A stretch of DNA of 64,000 nucleotides from Trifolium pratense (Eukaryota; Streptophyta; Magnoliopsida; Fabales; Fabaceae): the NCBI RefSeq assembly GCF_020283565.1, contig NC_060061.1, positions 4,286,010 to 4,350,009 of the forward strand. Direction: 5' to 3'. Shown here piece after piece: positions 61,269-64,000 of the stretch. Made by a program: the position numbers and the translations under genes. The number at the start of each line of letters is the position of its first letter. Position 1 is the stretch's first letter. A model generated the notes under the pieces. The model was given only the letters and a program-made list of their open reading frames with translations. It was not told where the DNA came from and ran no database searches.

Positions 61269-63668
61269 AGCGGTGGTTTGATCGGAATGGGAGTTAACTG
61301 TGAAGTGAGGTTTATGATGTTAACGGAAAAAACAGTATTAACGGATTCAATTTGCGGGAACGAAAAGTCTTGAAACGAGACGGCAGTTTGGAAAATGACA
61401 AATTTACCCTTGTGTTAAAGTAGTAATTAGTCAAAACAGCGTTCTCATTCTGAAAGGACAAAGGTAATTTCGCGGCTTATAGTTTATGATTTTGTTCATT
61501 GACAGGTGTATGCGAGTGGAAGAAGTAAGATCAAAAGAGTGGGGACATTTTGGTAAATCTATCATCGACTTTGAAATGTGGCGGCAAGATACGAACAAGT
61601 GGGACCTGTTTTGCCGCCCAGCCGGCTCGTTTTGACTGTTAATCACGTCATCCGGTTTCTGGATTTTGGATTCATGCTTTTGATTTGGCAGAATAATTTC
61701 TTATTGTTATTTTATGAATCTTTCATTGCTGGATATTTACAAGTTCAACTTTGTAGTTAATTAATTGATTAATACACTATTTCATACCATCTATCTACTA
61801 GTAGGATAAATTTGATGGATCGATGAAAAATTCTTTCTGTCTTTAATTAAGTTAAGCCTAAAAGGCTATGGACCATCATAAATTATCATGTGTGTCACGA
61901 AAGTTTCTCTCCCAGTTTCTCAAATTTGGGAGAAGAGAGGGGAACATAATTTTTCGTGTACATAATCTATAAGCTCAAATGAACTTAATGTAGAGCTAGT
62001 TGGCCTGACCCAAGTCCACATACTTAACACATTCTTCTTTTATTTGGCACATATCAATAATGCCTAAATAGACCATGCTCGTGTTTTTACCGGCCTACCC
62101 ACATACTCGGGAAAAGGCGCGAGACATGAGACAATTGTTGAGAATAGGAATATTTTGGGAGGGGTTGTCGTGTTGAAAACATATACCCAGAAGAATGTGA
62201 TAGAGCAAAAACTAAGTTACTCATTCATATGCTAAACACATAGGCTTTGATCACAATACATCATCGATAAAGTCGATTGATATTACTTATATTTCATTTA
62301 TGTATTTTTAAAAATTCTAACCCACCCTAAAAGCATGGTAGATGGAGCTTTGGTTATTGTTTAAAATTATGCCTAAACGTAAATAGTCAAACAAGTAATA
62401 AAGTGACATTTTTACGAGAATAGATTATATATTATATTTCGTGAGCAAGTTAATTATATTTTTAGTTATATATATATTCTTATGCGATTGTAGTTACATA
62501 TATTTAGCTTGATTCTCGTGAGTTTAACTAAGTTGGTAGAAACATTACATTATATGTAGGGGTTAGAGACACTTCACTTATTCACCTTAAGAATGAAATT
62601 TTTAGTTACTACACAACTTGACAAAAAAATATATACATAATAAAACCCCGTGAATACAACTTAGTTGATTAGGACATTGCATGTAATATATGTAGGACCA
62701 AGTTTTATTCGCCTTAAAAAATGAAAGAAAATCAAATCAAATATTATTTTTTTATGTAGCCTAGTGGTTAGAAATTCCTCTTAAACTAAATAAGCAAAGT
62801 GTTTGAGATTTGGGTTTTAGTCCGTATTTATACAATGTGACGTCTCTGCCAATTAAGCTAAGTTAACATGGACAAATCTTCATATGTTTAATAAATAAAC
62901 AAAGATTTTTTTTATATCCCCAATTTTTTTAAAAAAAAAACTGAATTTTTTATCTTTTGAAAGGGTATTTCAGTATTCTTATAGGTTTTTTTTTGGGATG
63001 AGAGGGTGGGAGTTATACAACTTTTTTGGCGAATAAAGGATGGATCTCTTTAATAGGAAGTAGTGTGGGCTTCAAATTATAATCCCATTTAGAACTTCTT
63101 TTTGCGCCCCCGGCTTCTCTTACGTCTCCAAAAATTCCAAAAATACACCCTCATTATTTAAGTAGCAAGTGTTAAAGGGAGTAAATTTTTTAAAAAACAC
63201 AGTTTCTTATTTAGGTAGTGAAATCGTAAATGTAAAATCTGAAAAAATATGGTTCGCTACTTAAGTAGTGAACCTCATAAAATCTAATATTTATGTCCCT
63301 TCATCATTCCTTTTACCCATATGAAAGTATTTTTATAAAATTAAGCCTTAAAGATAGGAACACATGTAAAGAATCTCGCTTTATTTTCAAGTATATCCAA
63401 TTTAAAAACAAATATAATCTTTCTTTATTTTTATTGTTTTTGATAGAAATCTTTATTTTTAAACATATCTAATTTCTTTAAAAAAAATATAATCTTTATT
63501 TCCTGATCTTGAATTCAATCTTCACAAGAATTTGATCAGATTTGATTTGATTAAATAGATATGGTTCGCTTGGGTGAGAAGTAACTAACTAGTATATATA
63601 TCCATCACTAGAGTATGCCATAAAACATTGAAAAACGTCTATATTTGAAGAATTAAAAACTGACGCTC
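61269..63668. other. Intergenic, divergent promoter region of the E3-ligase gene and HSP70
   Basis: The first ~300 bp are the 5' flank of the E3 gene. The rest is AT-rich, with diverged repeats such as GCTACTTAAGTAGTGAACC near 63252 and a related string near 63213. No coding frame found before HSP70, and no clear perfect heat-shock element (nTTCnnGAAnnTTCn). Confidence 0.5.
63593..63600 (+). promoter_or_regulatory. Putative TATA box of the HSP70 gene
   Basis: TATATATA lies 69-76 bp upstream of the first HSP70 ATG. This fits a start site about 30 bp downstream and a short 5' UTR. Confidence 0.4.
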
Positions 63669-63894
63669 ATGGTCATGGCTAAAAAATACCAAGGAAAAGC
63701 TATTGGAATAGACCTCGGAACAACGAATTCATGTGTTGCTGTGTGGCTAGATGAACACAACAGAGTTGAGATTATTCACAATGATCAAGGCAGCAAAACA
63801 ACACCTTCTTTTGTTGCTTTCACCGATTATCAAAGGTTGATTGGTGATGCTGCTAAGAATCAAACTGCGTCCAACCCCCAAAACACTGTCTTTG
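63669..63894 (+). CDS. HSP70: HSP70 chaperone, first exon (gene continues past the right edge)
   Basis: Exon 1 encodes [60 protein letters not shown] and [15 protein letters not shown]. It then breaks at a GT (63895-63896) in phase 1, exactly where plant cytosolic HSP70 genes carry their intron (VF-D-AKRLIG). A second in-frame Met is two codons downstream and either could be used. This is the ATP-binding N-lobe, with the phosphate-1 loop GIDLGTTN. The Asn-Ser-Cys-Val-Ala version, with [11 protein letters not shown], differs from the usual GTTYSCVGVW of cytosolic HSP70, so this is a divergent member. The remaining exons lie outside the window. Confidence 0.9.
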
Positions 63895-64000
63895 GTAAAT
63901 TTCTATTTCTCTAGCTAGCATTAAAGTTTCTTTCTCTTTAAATTTTCTCATATTTATATCATTCATATGTTAGTTGGACAATGGAATGAATGATCATATA

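Noticed and set aside
63481..63560. Possible heat-shock element upstream of HSP70
   Set aside because: GAATTC and TTC..GAA units occur but with wrong spacing (four bases instead of two), so no valid element could be called.

Overview
This is an AT-rich, intron-rich plant nuclear window. Several genes are closest to legume proteins, and a LIN/CERBERUS-like gene is present, so a legume such as Medicago truncatula is the best guess. I derived gene models by hand from splice consensus, reading-frame continuity and recognition of protein families. No alignment or transcript data were used.

Layout. 1-4.1 kb: a Mutator-like element (MULE) with a spliced but frameshifted mudrA transposase, beside the 3' end of a plant-mobile-domain-type coding fragment. 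About 4.9 kb: a short poly(A) retroposon with 15-bp target-site duplications. 5.3-18 kb: a segmental tandem duplication carrying two LIKE-COV (DUF502) membrane-protein genes, each with seven exons on the minus strand. Different insertions have accumulated in each copy, including a Mutator-type foldback MITE (miniature inverted-repeat element). A Tourist-type MITE follows at 18.6 kb. 19.8-22.9 kb: PRORP1, the protein-only RNase P. 23.8-25.75 kb: a NUCLEAR FUSION DEFECTIVE 6-like mitochondrial small protein. 25.9-32.8 kb: a non-autonomous Helitron whose 5' end is a 3 x 311 bp tandem array. It has captured exons of RPS25, serine palmitoyltransferase LCB1 and RPL24, plus an unidentified 100-residue ORF. 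33.9-36.3 kb: an L7Ae/L30e-family RNA-binding protein (plus strand). 37.5-43.3 kb: a TSO1-like CXC protein of the TCX5/6 type. 44.9-45.5 kb: a hAT-type element with an 8-bp target duplication, next to a LINE zinc-finger relic. 47.7-49.4 kb: CDKF;1-type CDK-activating kinase kinase. 50-52.6 kb: an NPF (NRT1/PTR) transporter. 54.3-61.3 kb: a 15-exon U-box/ARM/WD40 E3 ligase of the LIN/CERBERUS family. 63.7 kb to the edge: the first exon of a divergent HSP70.

The host genes are unrelated housekeeping, signalling and transport genes with no operon-like logic. Most of the unusual content is mobile DNA. The gene-capturing Helitron is the most interesting object. Two host genes (PRORP1 and the TCX gene) each need a GC-AG intron to keep their reading frame.
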